Assembly (NCBI GenBank): GCA_902727915.1
Contig: CACVAU010000011.1
Span: forward strand, 1 to 46,458
Length of the DNA stretch: 46,458 nt
From: an uncultured Sulfurovum sp.
Lineage (GTDB): Bacteria > Campylobacterota > Campylobacteria > Campylobacterales > Sulfurovaceae
Direction: 5' to 3'
Under the pieces are notes generated by a model. That model did not search any database. It saw only the letters and a list, made by a program, of their open reading frames with translations, and had not been told where the DNA came from. Position 1 is the first letter of the stretch. Each line of letters begins with the position of its first letter. Made by a program: the position numbers and the translations under genes. This document shows positions 8,165-16,351 of the stretch, piece after piece.

Positions 8165-11100
8165 ACTTTCTTTAGCTGGTAGATTAGCCAAAAAATTCAT
8201 GGACCATAAGTTAACGCCGATTTTGGTTGTATTTGGAATTTTTTTAGGTTCTGTCGCACTCTATTTAACTCCAGCAGAAGAAGATCCTCAAATCCCTATT
8301 ACAATGGTACATATTTCAACAGATTTTGTAGGTGCATCTGCTTCAGAGGTTGAAATGCGTGTAACCATTCCTTTAGAAAATTTCCTTTCTAAGGTTAGTG
8401 GGGTTAAACATATTTATTCAAAATCTTCTCAAGGAAGTTCTTCTATCTCGTTAGAGTTTCATCTAGGTGAATATAACACCCAATCTGTCTTCAAAGTCTA
8501 TGAAGTCATTCATGAACGTATTGGAAAACTACCTTCAAATATAACTCAGCCTATTATTACAGCTATGGAAATAGATGATGTACCTTCTTTGGTATATAGC
8601 CTTTATTCTGAGACAAATAATTATTCACGAACACAGCTTAAACAGTTTGCCCAATCTTTAAAAGTATCCCTTTCTCAAATTAAAGATATTCGCCATACAG
8701 ACATAATTACAGGGGTAAGTCCTGCCGTTAGGATTAGTTTAGACACACATAAAATGGCTTTTTTAGGTATAGATAGTCAAGTCATTAAACAAAAAATTCA
8801 GGCTGAAAACAGTTCAAGTTACCTTTTAAAAGATATTCAAAATAATAAGATTAATGAAATATGGATTGGAGAGTATTTAGAGTCAGATAATATAGAAAGA
8901 CTTGAAAACCTTCTTGTTGGATTTAAAAACAAAAATCCAATTTATTTTAAGGATGTTACTAAAGAAATTAAGCTTACTAATGAGTTAGCTGATAGTTATG
9001 TAAATTATTATAAAAATGGTAAATCCCATCCTTCTGTGACGCTTACTGTAGCTAAAAAGCCACGAACTTCAGCAATTTTATTAGAAAAAGATGTACGTTA
9101 TATTCTTGAAGATGAAATGAAACGTTATTTACCCCAAGATTTAAAACTTGATATTACTCGAAATTATGCTAAGAGTGCAAGTAGTAAAGTAAGCCATCTT
9201 ACTCAAAAACTGTTAATTGTTATTGGGGTTGTCATGTTACTGGTATTTATAACTATGGGATATCGTTTTGCTGTTATTGTTGCTATTTCGACTTTAGTTA
9301 CTTTAGCATTAACCCTTTTTGCTTCTATGGTTATGGGGTTTACTTTTAATCAAGTTTCACTTTTTGCACTTATTTTTTCAATTGGAATATTAGTGGATGA
9401 TGCCATTGTTGTTGTTGAAAATGTACATAGGTATCAACTAAAAAGTAATGAGTCCTTAAGAGCTATTATCCCAAAAGCTATTTCAGAAGTAGGGCAACCA
9501 ACTATTATAGCAACTTTAGCTGTTACTATTACGCTTTTACCTATGGTATTTGTTACAGGACTTATGGGTCCTTATATGTCACCTATTCCTATTAATGCTT
9601 CCGTAGGTATGTTAATTTCATTAATTATTGCATTTACAGTTACACCATGGCTACTCTATAAGTTCTCTGCTAAGCACTCGACAAAGTCAATAGAGAAAGA
9701 AGATTCATTAAACTTTTTTATTTTCTTAAATATGTTTTTTTTAAAAACAAAGTTTCGTCAACTTTTTCTTATATTGATTATTACAGGTATGGTATTTAGT
9801 AGTTTTTTGTTGGTTAGTAATAAACTTGTATTATTAAAAATGTTACCTCATGACAATAAAGTGGAAATGCAATTGGAAGTAAAGCTTCCATCAGGGTCAG
9901 CATTAGAAACAACGAAAAGGTTACTGAATAAAATTGCTTTGGATTTAAGTATTATCCCAGAAATAAGTTCTCAACAAGTCTATGCAGGTCGCTCAGGTCC
10001 TATTAACTTTAATGGTATGGTCCGAAGCTATCAAGTTCGTCGTGGTCAACATAAAGGAGATATTCAAATCTCTTTAACGCCTAAGAGTATGCGTAAACGA
10101 AGTAGTCATGAAATTGCTGGAGAGGTAAGAAAAATTGTGAGTAAGTATTTAAATGAAGCTACTATTAAAACAGTAGAAGTCCCTCCTGGACCACCTGTAC
10201 TTTCTCCTATTTTAGCAGAAGTTTATGGACATAATACTAGAGAACTAAAAAAACTAACCCGAAAAGTTGAATCTTACTTTAAAGACACAGAAGGTATTTG
10301 TGACATTGATACCAAGTTAGTAGAAGATAGAGTGAAAAGTATTATTGTTATAGATGCGAAAAAGTCAGAACGTTATGGCATTAGTATCCACGAAATAAAT
10401 CAACATATTAAAGCATTAAGTTCGGAAAAGATTGGTTATATACATAATGCTAAAAGTATTGATGGAATTCCAATTATTATGTCATTGAAAGATAGTGAGA
10501 AATCAATTGACTCTTTACTTCATTCTCAGATCAAAGGTATATTTCTTTATGAGTTAGTAGAGATAAAAGAAAAAAATATTGAAGCTAAAATTTATCATAA
10601 AGATCGTCGTAAAGTAAACTATGTGAGTGCTGATGTGTTAGGTGAAAATGAAAGTCCACTTTATGGTATGTTTGAGATTAGTCAAAAAATTAAAGATATT
10701 GAGCAACACTTCATATCAACACCACTTAATATTAATGCTCAAATAAAATGGTCAGGTGAATGGAAAATTACTTATGAAACATTCAGGGACATGGGGTTAG
10801 CTTATCTTGTAGGAATAATTTTTCTCTATTTACTTTTAATTAACCAGTACAATTCATATTTAGTTCCTTTAGTTATCATGTCACCTATTCCTCTAACAAT
10901 TATAGGTGTTTTACCTGGGCATTATTTCTATGGGTCAGCGTTTACAGCTACCTCAATGATTGGAATGATTGCTTTAGCAGGTATTATTGTTAGAAACTCT
11001 GTTTTGTTAATTGATTTTATTCAAGACAAAGAAAAAGAAGGGTTTTCTACAGATGAAGCAGTACTTCAATCAGTAAAAATAAGAACAAAACCTATTATGA

Positions 11101-11267
11101 TTACAGCACTAACAGCTGTATTAGGTTCACTATTTATTTTAAGTGATCCTGTATTTGAAGGTATGGCAATTTCTCTAATTTCTGGTGTTTTTATTGGAAC
11201 AATTTTAACACTTTTAGTTATTCCTATCTTGTACAAGTTGACTTCAAGTAATCAACTCTCTAAATAA
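8154..11267 (+). CDS. RND-family multidrug/proton antiporter (AcrB-like)
   Basis: A 1037-residue inner membrane pump of the acriflavine-resistance (HAE1-like) branch. An N-terminal TM is followed by a large periplasmic loop. The diagnostic TM4 motif with paired Asp residues (GILVDDAIVVVENVHRY, about 414-430) marks proton relay. The second half repeats the layout, with GIIVRNSVLLIDFI near residue 945. The distal part of each half reads as the usual six-TM bundle. Substrates cannot be predicted. It completes a self-contained TolC-MFP-RND operon lying between remnants of a tandem duplication and next to an IS1595-like fragment, so acquisition by transfer is plausible. Confidence 0.93.
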   Translation: MQSKLSLAGRLAKKFMDHKLTPILVVFGIFLGSVALYLTPAEEDPQIPITMVHISTDFVGASASEVEMRVTIPLENFLSKVSGVKHIYSKSSQGSSSISLEFHLGEYNTQSVFKVYEVIHERIGKLPSNITQPIITAMEIDDVPSLVYSLYSETNNYSRTQLKQFAQSLKVSLSQIKDIRHTDIITGVSPAVRISLDTHKMAFLGIDSQVIKQKIQAENSSSYLLKDIQNNKINEIWIGEYLESDNIERLENLLVGFKNKNPIYFKDVTKEIKLTNELADSYVNYYKNGKSHPSVTLTVAKKPRTSAILLEKDVRYILEDEMKRYLPQDLKLDITRNYAKSASSKVSHLTQKLLIVIGVVMLLVFITMGYRFAVIVAISTLVTLALTLFASMVMGFTFNQVSLFALIFSIGILVDDAIVVVENVHRYQLKSNESLRAIIPKAISEVGQPTIIATLAVTITLLPMVFVTGLMGPYMSPIPINASVGMLISLIIAFTVTPWLLYKFSAKHSTKSIEKEDSLNFFIFLNMFFLKTKFRQLFLILIITGMVFSSFLLVSNKLVLLKMLPHDNKVEMQLEVKLPSGSALETTKRLLNKIALDLSIIPEISSQQVYAGRSGPINFNGMVRSYQVRRGQHKGDIQISLTPKSMRKRSSHEIAGEVRKIVSKYLNEATIKTVEVPPGPPVLSPILAEVYGHNTRELKKLTRKVESYFKDTEGICDIDTKLVEDRVKSIIVIDAKKSERYGISIHEINQHIKALSSEKIGYIHNAKSIDGIPIIMSLKDSEKSIDSLLHSQIKGIFLYELVEIKEKNIEAKIYHKDRRKVNYVSADVLGENESPLYGMFEISQKIKDIEQHFISTPLNINAQIKWSGEWKITYETFRDMGLAYLVGIIFLYLLLINQYNSYLVPLVIMSPIPLTIIGVLPGHYFYGSAFTATSMIGMIALAGIIVRNSVLLIDFIQDKEKEGFSTDEAVLQSVKIRTKPIMITALTAVLGSLFILSDPVFEGMAISLISGVFIGTILTLLVIPILYKLTSSNQLSK

Positions 11268-11340
11268 TTTAATATTATTTAGAGAAGATATATTATTTAG
11301 TCATATTTTATAGATACAATTCTAAAAAAGGAATAAATAA

Positions 11341-12456
11341 ATGAAACTATTAATATTTGCTCTAATTTTCAGTACAGTAATGTACTTGTTAAACTTCTAC
11401 ATTATCAAACGCTTTATCAATAAATTACATATTGATGAAAAGTATAAACGCTATTTTAAAATCTTTTTGATTATTAACTTTGTAGGAATTTTAGGTTACA
11501 TCTATGGACGCTACAACCCTGACATACCCAACTGGTTATTTTTACTACTCTCTTTAGCTATTGGGATTATATTTCTTACCTTTTCAACAGCTGTTATTTA
11601 TGACCTGTTACAACTCTTTATAAATAAAGCACCCATAGAAGAGAACCGACGAGCATTTTTAAAAAGAGGATTGGACTATTTTTCAGTAGCAACAGCAGTA
11701 GGGCTTAGTGGTCGTGCTATGTATGAAGCGACGCATATAGTGATTGAACAAGTAGAGGTTAAATTAAAAAACCTCAAACAGCCTTATAGTATTGTACAGT
11801 TAAGTGATGTGCATATTGGAGGGATTATTGATCAAGTTTCTATAAAAGATATGGTAGAAAAAACAAATGTCTTAAAGCCTGACTTGGTGGTGATAACAGG
11901 TGACTTGGTAGACATAGCTTTAAAATATGCGCTACCAGCCTTAAATGAGTTAAAAGGATTAAAGAGTACTTATGGTACTTATTTTATTGTTGGGAATCAT
12001 GAATATTTACATAATGTAGAAGAGATAATAGTGGCTGTAAATGCTTTGGGCATTAAAACGTTAGAAAATGAAAGTGTCTACATAGGTCAAGAAGGGGAGG
12101 GCTTTAATTTAGCAGGTGTTTATGACCACATGGGCTACCGACGTGAGCATCATGAGCCTAACTTAAAAAAAGCACTTTTAAAGTGTGATAAAAATTCGCC
12201 TACGGTATTGTTAGCCCATCAACCTTTGTTTATTAAAGAGGTGAAATCTGGAGTGGATTTAGTTTTAAGTGGTCATACTCATGGTGGACAGTTGTATCCA
12301 TTTAAAGCGTTGGTGAAAATCGTACAGCCTTATTTGGCTGGACTTTACCAACATAATGAAGCGACACAAATATATGTGAATAGAGGAACAGGTTTTTGGG
12401 GCCCACCGATGAGGTTGGGGGCTAGTAGTGAGATAACACATATGAAAATTTCTTAA
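11341..12456 (+). CDS. Membrane-anchored metallophosphoesterase (YkuE-like), intact copy
   Basis: A 371-residue calcineurin-like phosphoesterase. Three N-terminal hydrophobic segments (about 2-22, 40-58, 65-92) anchor it. The metal-binding motifs follow in order: Asp156/His158 in LSDVHIGG, Gly187-Asp188 in TGDLVD, GNHE at 218-221, LLAHQP at about 287, and GHTHGGQ at 311-317. This matches the YkuE/UDP-2,3-diacylglucosamine-hydrolase-like group; the substrate is unknown. Homology with the first copy's upstream region starts at 11328, exactly at the AAGGAATAAATAA site, showing that this was the distal gene of a duplicated LysE-NAT-MPE unit. It now follows the RND operon. Confidence 0.92.
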   Translation: MKLLIFALIFSTVMYLLNFYIIKRFINKLHIDEKYKRYFKIFLIINFVGILGYIYGRYNPDIPNWLFLLLSLAIGIIFLTFSTAVIYDLLQLFINKAPIEENRRAFLKRGLDYFSVATAVGLSGRAMYEATHIVIEQVEVKLKNLKQPYSIVQLSDVHIGGIIDQVSIKDMVEKTNVLKPDLVVITGDLVDIALKYALPALNELKGLKSTYGTYFIVGNHEYLHNVEEIIVAVNALGIKTLENESVYIGQEGEGFNLAGVYDHMGYRREHHEPNLKKALLKCDKNSPTVLLAHQPLFIKEVKSGVDLVLSGHTHGGQLYPFKALVKIVQPYLAGLYQHNEATQIYVNRGTGFWGPPMRLGASSEITHMKIS

Positions 12457-12540
12457 TTTAAGATATTGACTACTTCTCACAAATACTACACAATACAGAT
12501 ATATAGTTTAATCTTTAAATTACGAAAAAAAGGATTCATT

Positions 12541-12894
12541 ATGAAAAAAATAGTAGCTGGAATTATTACAGCAGGTTTGTTGGTATCAGGAGCATTTGCT
12601 AAAACTGAAACACCGAAAAAGTATGATGTTCAAAAGGACAAAAAGTCACAAATAGCTGCGCTTAAAACTCAAGTGAAAACCATAGAAAAAAGAATTGCTT
12701 GTATTGAAGCTTCAAAAACTAAAAAAGACTTAAGAGAGTGTGCAAAAAAAGCTCCTTTGATAAAAGTAAAAGCCAAAAAATCAGCAAAAAAAGAAACCAA
12801 AAAAGTAGAGAAAAAAGCAACAAAGAAAGAAACTAAAGAAGTTAAAAAAGAAAATAAAAAAGTAGAAAGTAAAACAGTAGAAAGTAAAAATTAA
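12541..12894 (+). CDS. Small secreted lysine-rich protein
   Basis: A 117-residue protein. I chose ATG 12541 because AAAGGA lies directly upstream and a signal peptide follows (MKKIVAGIITAGLLVSGAFA); the longer frame from 12466 has no such start. Residues about 35-65 form a helix with two Cys (IACIEASKTKKDLRECAKKA). The last 50 residues are almost entirely K/E/A/T in short irregular repeats such as KKETKKVEKKATKKE. This resembles basic periplasmic or nucleic-acid/polyanion-binding tails, but no family is recognised. A good terminator hairpin follows at 12939. Confidence 0.75.
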   Translation: MKKIVAGIITAGLLVSGAFAKTETPKKYDVQKDKKSQIAALKTQVKTIEKRIACIEASKTKKDLRECAKKAPLIKVKAKKSAKKETKKVEKKATKKETKEVKKENKKVESKTVESKN

Positions 12895-12938
12895 GCGTCT
12901 TTAAGACGTAAATCTTCAATACGAGCGTATTAAAGTAT

Positions 12939-12963
12939 AGAAGAGTGCAAGAGACACTCTTCT
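12939..12963 (+). terminator. Probable transcription terminator after the Lys-rich gene
   Basis: A perfect 9-bp stem (AGAAGAGTG / CACTCTTCT) with a 7-base loop is followed by a pyrimidine-rich stretch ending in CCCCCTTTTT. Position and orientation suit termination of the 12541 gene. Confidence 0.65.
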
Positions 12964-13114
12964 TATTCTTCTCTTCCCCCTTTTTGATATGTTCATCCAA
13001 CTTATGTTTTAATTATATTATGATGATAAAGATGATTTTTGACCATGGTTTTTTATAGATTTTCACTATTATTCATGCTATTATACGAAACATCTTAAAC
13101 TTAAGGACACAGAT

Positions 13115-13648
13115 ATGAAAGTTATTATTTTCACGTTATTAACCATCTCAACCATTATGGCAAACAGTTTTACTTTAGAGAGTAAGGACTTAAAAGGGCA
13201 AATTTCTAAAGTACAAGAATTTAACAGTTTTGGCTGTAGTGGAGAGAACAAATCACCTGAGTTGCATTGGGAAAATGCACCAAAGGGTACGAAAAGTTTT
13301 GCCATAACTGTGTATGATCCTGATGCACCAACGGGGAGTGGTTGGTGGCATTGGCTGGTAGTAAACATTCCTGTGACTACAAATGCTATAGCCACAGATG
13401 CTTCTGCTAAAAAGATGCTTCCAAAAGGTTCTGTAGAAACATTAACAGATTATGGTTCAGCAGGTTTTGGTGGGGCATGTCCTCCTAAAGGTGATAAAGC
13501 CCATGCTTATGTTTTTACCATTCATGCACTGGATGTTGAAAAACTTAATTTAACGGCAAAGAGTGACAGTGCTTTAGTTGGGTACATGATTAACAAACAT
13601 GTTATTCAAAAAGCAAGTATGGTATCATATTATCAACGTTCAAAGTAG
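13115..13648 (+). CDS. YbhB/YbcL-type PEBP-family protein, secreted
   Basis: A 177-residue phosphatidylethanolamine-binding-like protein starting at ATG 13115 with AAGGA upstream. A signal peptide (MKVIIFTLLTISTIMA) sends it to the periplasm. Family signatures are the ligand-pocket segment DPDAPTGSGWWHWLVVNIP (about 70-88) and the CPPKGDKAHAYVFTIHAL segment (about 120-137); both are near-invariant in bacterial PEBP (Raf kinase inhibitor-like) proteins. Bacterial members bind small anionic ligands, but their physiological role is poorly defined. The gene is single, convergent with ung. Confidence 0.93.
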   Translation: MKVIIFTLLTISTIMANSFTLESKDLKGQISKVQEFNSFGCSGENKSPELHWENAPKGTKSFAITVYDPDAPTGSGWWHWLVVNIPVTTNAIATDASAKKMLPKGSVETLTDYGSAGFGGACPPKGDKAHAYVFTIHALDVEKLNLTAKSDSALVGYMINKHVIQKASMVSYYQRSK

Positions 13649-13675
13649 GGTTAATTACTTTTTAGCATTTGATGC

Positions 13676-14353
13676 TTATAGAACCCAGTTAATGGTTTCT
13701 TTATGATGTTGTGCTAAATAGTCATTTGCTTTTGAAAAAGGCTTAGAATCCCAAAAACCACGGTAGGCTGATAGGGGTGAGGGATGAGGGTCTTTGATAA
13801 TTAAGTGTTTTGAATTATCTATATATTTCGCTTTTTTTTGGGCATAAGCACCCCATAAAATAAAAACCACATTCTCACATTTTTCATTGATTAGTTGTAT
13901 TGTTTTGTCTGTAAAATTTTCCCAACCTTTGTTTTTATGTGCATTACTTTTACCTTCTTCTACGGTTAAAATAGCATTTAACAATAAGACCCCTTGATTT
14001 GCCCATGGTTGTAGGTTGGCTGTGTGGGTATTGTCAATGTTGAGGTCAGATTTTAATTCTTTGTAGATGTTTTGTAGTGATTTTGGTAGAGGGTTGATGG
14101 GGTCAAGGGCTGAGAAACATAGACCATGCGCATGACCCAAAGTAGGATAAGGGTCTTGACCTAAAATAAAGACTTTAACTTGCTCAATGGGGGTACTGTT
14201 GAGGGCATTAAACCAATTTGATTCACTGGGTAAAATATTTTTACCCAATGCTTTTTCTTTTTCTAAAAAAGTTATGAGTTCTTTCATATAGTTTTCTTCA
14301 AACTCATCTTTTACTGCTATTTTCCAAGAATTTTCTGTGATATATTCATACAT
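13676..14353 (-). CDS. ung: Uracil-DNA glycosylase, family 1
   Basis: A 225-residue base-excision repair enzyme that removes uracil from DNA. The water-activating motif GQDPYP is at 65-70 (Asp67, Tyr69); the Pro in place of the usual His is also found in other bacterial Ungs. Next come GHAHGLCFSA, the LLNAILTVEEGKSNAH segment near 120 and the minor-groove loop HPSPLS near 190, which carries the catalytic His. Size matches the family. It is divergent from the hydrolase gene, with 58 bases between the starts. Assignment is secure. Confidence 0.97.
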   Translation of the reverse strand: MYEYITENSWKIAVKDEFEENYMKELITFLEKEKALGKNILPSESNWFNALNSTPIEQVKVFILGQDPYPTLGHAHGLCFSALDPINPLPKSLQNIYKELKSDLNIDNTHTANLQPWANQGVLLLNAILTVEEGKSNAHKNKGWENFTDKTIQLINEKCENVVFILWGAYAQKKAKYIDNSKHLIIKDPHPSPLSAYRGFWDSKPFSKANDYLAQHHKETINWVL

Positions 14354-14400
14354 TTAATAGAGACCATTATTTTTAAGTTATTTTTTTTACAAGTATATCG

Positions 14401-14406
14401 TATAAT
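14401..14406 (+). promoter_or_regulatory. -10 box abutting the hydrolase start codon
   Basis: TATAAT ends only 5 bases before ATG 14412, so transcription would begin at or next to the start codon. No Shine-Dalgarno precedes the ATG. This suggests a leaderless mRNA, unless a second promoter further upstream is used. Confidence 0.4.
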
Positions 14407-14411
14407 TTTAC

Positions 14412-15371
14412 ATGAAAAAAACGGTCTTTATTATTTTATTTATTTTGATACTTTTGCAAAGCATTATTTGGGTTAATCAAGAAAATATTATGCATCCTAA
14501 AAAACGCTTATTACAAAGGTATCACCATGAATGGTTAGACAAGCCTTGGAAACATGGCATGAAAATTCAAAAACATTTTACTCAGGCAAGAACACCTTAT
14601 TTATTGGTAGAAGAAGATATAAGTCAAGGGGTTTCAACACGACAAAAGCTTTTAAAAGAGCAGTTACCTACACAAAATATCAACAAAGATGCTGGTATTT
14701 TGGTGTTGTTACATGGTAAAAATGGACGTAAAGAAGATTTGTTACCTGTGGCTGAACGTTATGTTGCTTTAGGTTTGACTTGTCTTTTAGTTGATTTACC
14801 CCATCATGGAGAAAGTAATTTAAAGCATTTGTATTATACAAAGAAAAAGCATGAGCAGTTATATGTAGATGAAGTTTTAGATGATGTTTCAAAGTATCTA
14901 AAGGTAAAAGAGAAAAAACTTTATATCTGGGGTATGTCTTTAGGAGGTGCTTTTGCCATTACAAATGTTTTTAACTCTAAGTATGATTTTCAAGCCATGG
15001 TATTGGTATCGACTTTTGAGCGTTTAGATAAGGTATTAAAAGAAAAATCTTTGCGTATTTTTGGCGATTTTTTGGGTACTTTACTCTATGAGGGTTTAGA
15101 AAAAAGTTTAGTATTTTTTTATAATTTCAATCCAAAAGAAGTAGATTCTACTAAATTAGCCAAAGGTTTAAAACTTCCTTTGTATATGGTGCATGGTGAA
15201 GAAGACAGTTTGATTGCTTATGAACAAGGAGAAGAACTTTTTAGTAGTTTTAATTCTCAACAAAAGCAGTTTTACTTAGATAAAGAAGGAGACCATCATA
15301 ATATTTTGATAACGAAACATCAGTTCTATAAAGAGAGTGGACTATTTTTTACTTTGCACTCCTTTAACTAA
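14412..15371 (+). CDS. Alpha/beta hydrolase, membrane-anchored or exported
   Basis: A 319-residue protein with an N-terminal hydrophobic segment (MKKTVFIILFILILLQSIIW) that is either a signal anchor or a signal peptide. The fold is recognisable: oxyanion-region LLHGKNGRKED near residue 98, LVDLPHHGESN near 134, and the nucleophile elbow GMSLGG with Ser176. A later VHGEEDSLIA gives the acid and GDHHNIL the catalytic His. This is a serine hydrolase acting outside the cytoplasm or at the membrane; the substrate is unknown. Its stop codon lies inside a hairpin that is duplicated just downstream. Confidence 0.87.
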   Translation: MKKTVFIILFILILLQSIIWVNQENIMHPKKRLLQRYHHEWLDKPWKHGMKIQKHFTQARTPYLLVEEDISQGVSTRQKLLKEQLPTQNINKDAGILVLLHGKNGRKEDLLPVAERYVALGLTCLLVDLPHHGESNLKHLYYTKKKHEQLYVDEVLDDVSKYLKVKEKKLYIWGMSLGGAFAITNVFNSKYDFQAMVLVSTFERLDKVLKEKSLRIFGDFLGTLLYEGLEKSLVFFYNFNPKEVDSTKLAKGLKLPLYMVHGEEDSLIAYEQGEELFSSFNSQQKQFYLDKEGDHHNILITKHQFYKESGLFFTLHSFN

Positions 15372-15426
15372 AGGAATGCATGTGGGCTATTTTTTTACTT
15401 TGCACTCTTTTAACTAAAGGAATGCA
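15337..15426. repeat. Tandem 44/45-bp repeat with hairpin, at the end of the hydrolase gene
   Basis: Bases 15337-15380 and 15382-15426 are near-identical copies (one extra T in a T-run plus two substitutions). Each holds a CTATTTTTTACTTTGC segment and an inverted repeat TGCACTCCTTTAACTAAAGG-AATGCA. In the first copy the hydrolase TAA lies in the hairpin, and the hairpin is followed by the T-run of the second copy, so copy 1 can act as a terminator. The second copy borders the convergent DUF1566 gene. Confidence 0.8.
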
Positions 15427-15434
15427 GAGGAGTG

Positions 15435-15872
15435 TTAATTATCTTTCACACAAATGCTATGCGCTGTTTGTGTTTTTAATTTTCCTGAAATAGAACCTTT
15501 AGCCAAGTTGATAGCCCAAGATTTATTTTTTAGGTGATCTAAGGCAGTAGAAGAAGTCCAATAGAGAGTAATGTCTTGCTGTCCAACATACTGAAAAGCA
15601 TCGTCAATGACAAGCTTCTTTTTTGTTCTGTCTACTAAAGTAGTTAATTCATTTACATTGGCTAATCTCCATGCTGTTGAATTGGCAAAATTTAAATTTT
15701 CACAATAGTTTAGTGCTGCTTCCCAAGTTTTGAGATTACTGTGACTGGCATTTGTATCTTGCCATGTCAATGTTGTTACTGTATCACTAACAACTTCAGT
15801 AGTCCCATCTCTTGTAAAGTCAGCACTGAGGAAGCTACTGTATGTTAGCATAATTATTAAAATTACTTTCAT
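15435..15872 (-). CDS. Secreted DUF1566 (Lcl-type) protein, short
   Basis: A 145-residue protein with a signal peptide (MKVILIIMLTYSSFLSA) followed by one DUF1566 domain. Visible signatures are FTRDGTTEVVSDTVTTLTWQ near residue 19, ALNYCENLNFANSTAWRLAN near 53 and the ending SICVKDN. DUF1566 domains are found in surface proteins with a C-type-lectin-like fold; their ligand is generally unknown. It is last in a run of three DUF1566 genes on this strand, 38 bases after the previous one. The two short proteins are clear paralogues. Confidence 0.82.
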   Translation of the reverse strand: MKVILIIMLTYSSFLSADFTRDGTTEVVSDTVTTLTWQDTNASHSNLKTWEAALNYCENLNFANSTAWRLANVNELTTLVDRTKKKLVIDDAFQYVGQQDITLYWTSSTALDHLKNKSWAINLAKGSISGKLKTQTAHSICVKDN

Positions 15873-15910
15873 TTTTTTCTCCTGATTTATCTTATGAATT
15901 TTAATCCATA

Positions 15911-16342
15911 TTAGTTATCTTTAACACAACGGACGTACGCTTTTTCGACTTTAAGTTTTCCATCAACAATCCCATTAGTAAAATCTATAACCCACGATTT
16001 TGTTTTATGGTCATCAATTGAAGTTGATGAAGTCCAATACACAGTATTGGCTCCAACATGTTCAAACTTTTCATCAATGGCAATTTTTTTCTTAGTTCGA
16101 TCTATTAATGTGTTTAATTCATTAATATTGGCGACTCGCCAATCGCTAGAGCCTCCAAATGTTAAATTTTCACAGTAATCCAATGCTTCTTGCCAAGTTT
16201 TAGTTTCTGTCTCGTTACTATTATCATCTTGCCACTGTAAGGTTGTGGTTGTATCACTCACTATATTGTTTGCATCGTCTCTTGAAAAATCAGCATTTAA
16301 GTAGCTACCACAAGCCAATATCATTATTAAAATAGTTTTCAT
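15911..16342 (-). CDS. Secreted DUF1566 (Lcl-type) protein, short paralogue
   Basis: A 143-residue paralogue of the neighbouring gene, starting with a signal peptide (MKTILIMILACGSYLNA). The domain motifs are FSRDDANNIVSDTTTTLQWQ, ALDYCENLTFGGSSDWRVAN and a closing VRCVKDN. The WR(V/L)(A/P)xxxEL core is the DUF1566 signature. An ACGSY tract resembles a lipobox, but the surrounding pattern fits an ordinary signal peptide as well. It lies 9 bases after the stop of the large DUF1566 lipoprotein, so the three genes probably form one transcript and arose by duplication. Confidence 0.82.
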   Translation of the reverse strand: MKTILIMILACGSYLNADFSRDDANNIVSDTTTTLQWQDDNSNETETKTWQEALDYCENLTFGGSSDWRVANINELNTLIDRTKKKIAIDEKFEHVGANTVYWTSSTSIDDHKTKSWVIDFTNGIVDGKLKVEKAYVRCVKDN

Positions 16343-16351
16343 TATATTCCT

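Noticed and set aside
11268..11340. Terminal inverted repeat pair flanking the RND operon
   Set aside because: GATACA...TCTAAAA occurs near both 5382 and 11313, but the left copy is inside the transposase coding sequence and the match is short; likely coincidence.
12895..12913. CGTCTT-T-AAGACG as a separate terminator
   Set aside because: A one-base loop cannot form a normal hairpin; the real one is at 12939.
13870..14353. GQDPYP instead of GQDPYH as a sign of a defective uracil-DNA glycosylase
   Set aside because: Pro at this place occurs in other bacterial Ungs; the Asp, Tyr and HPSPLS motifs are intact.
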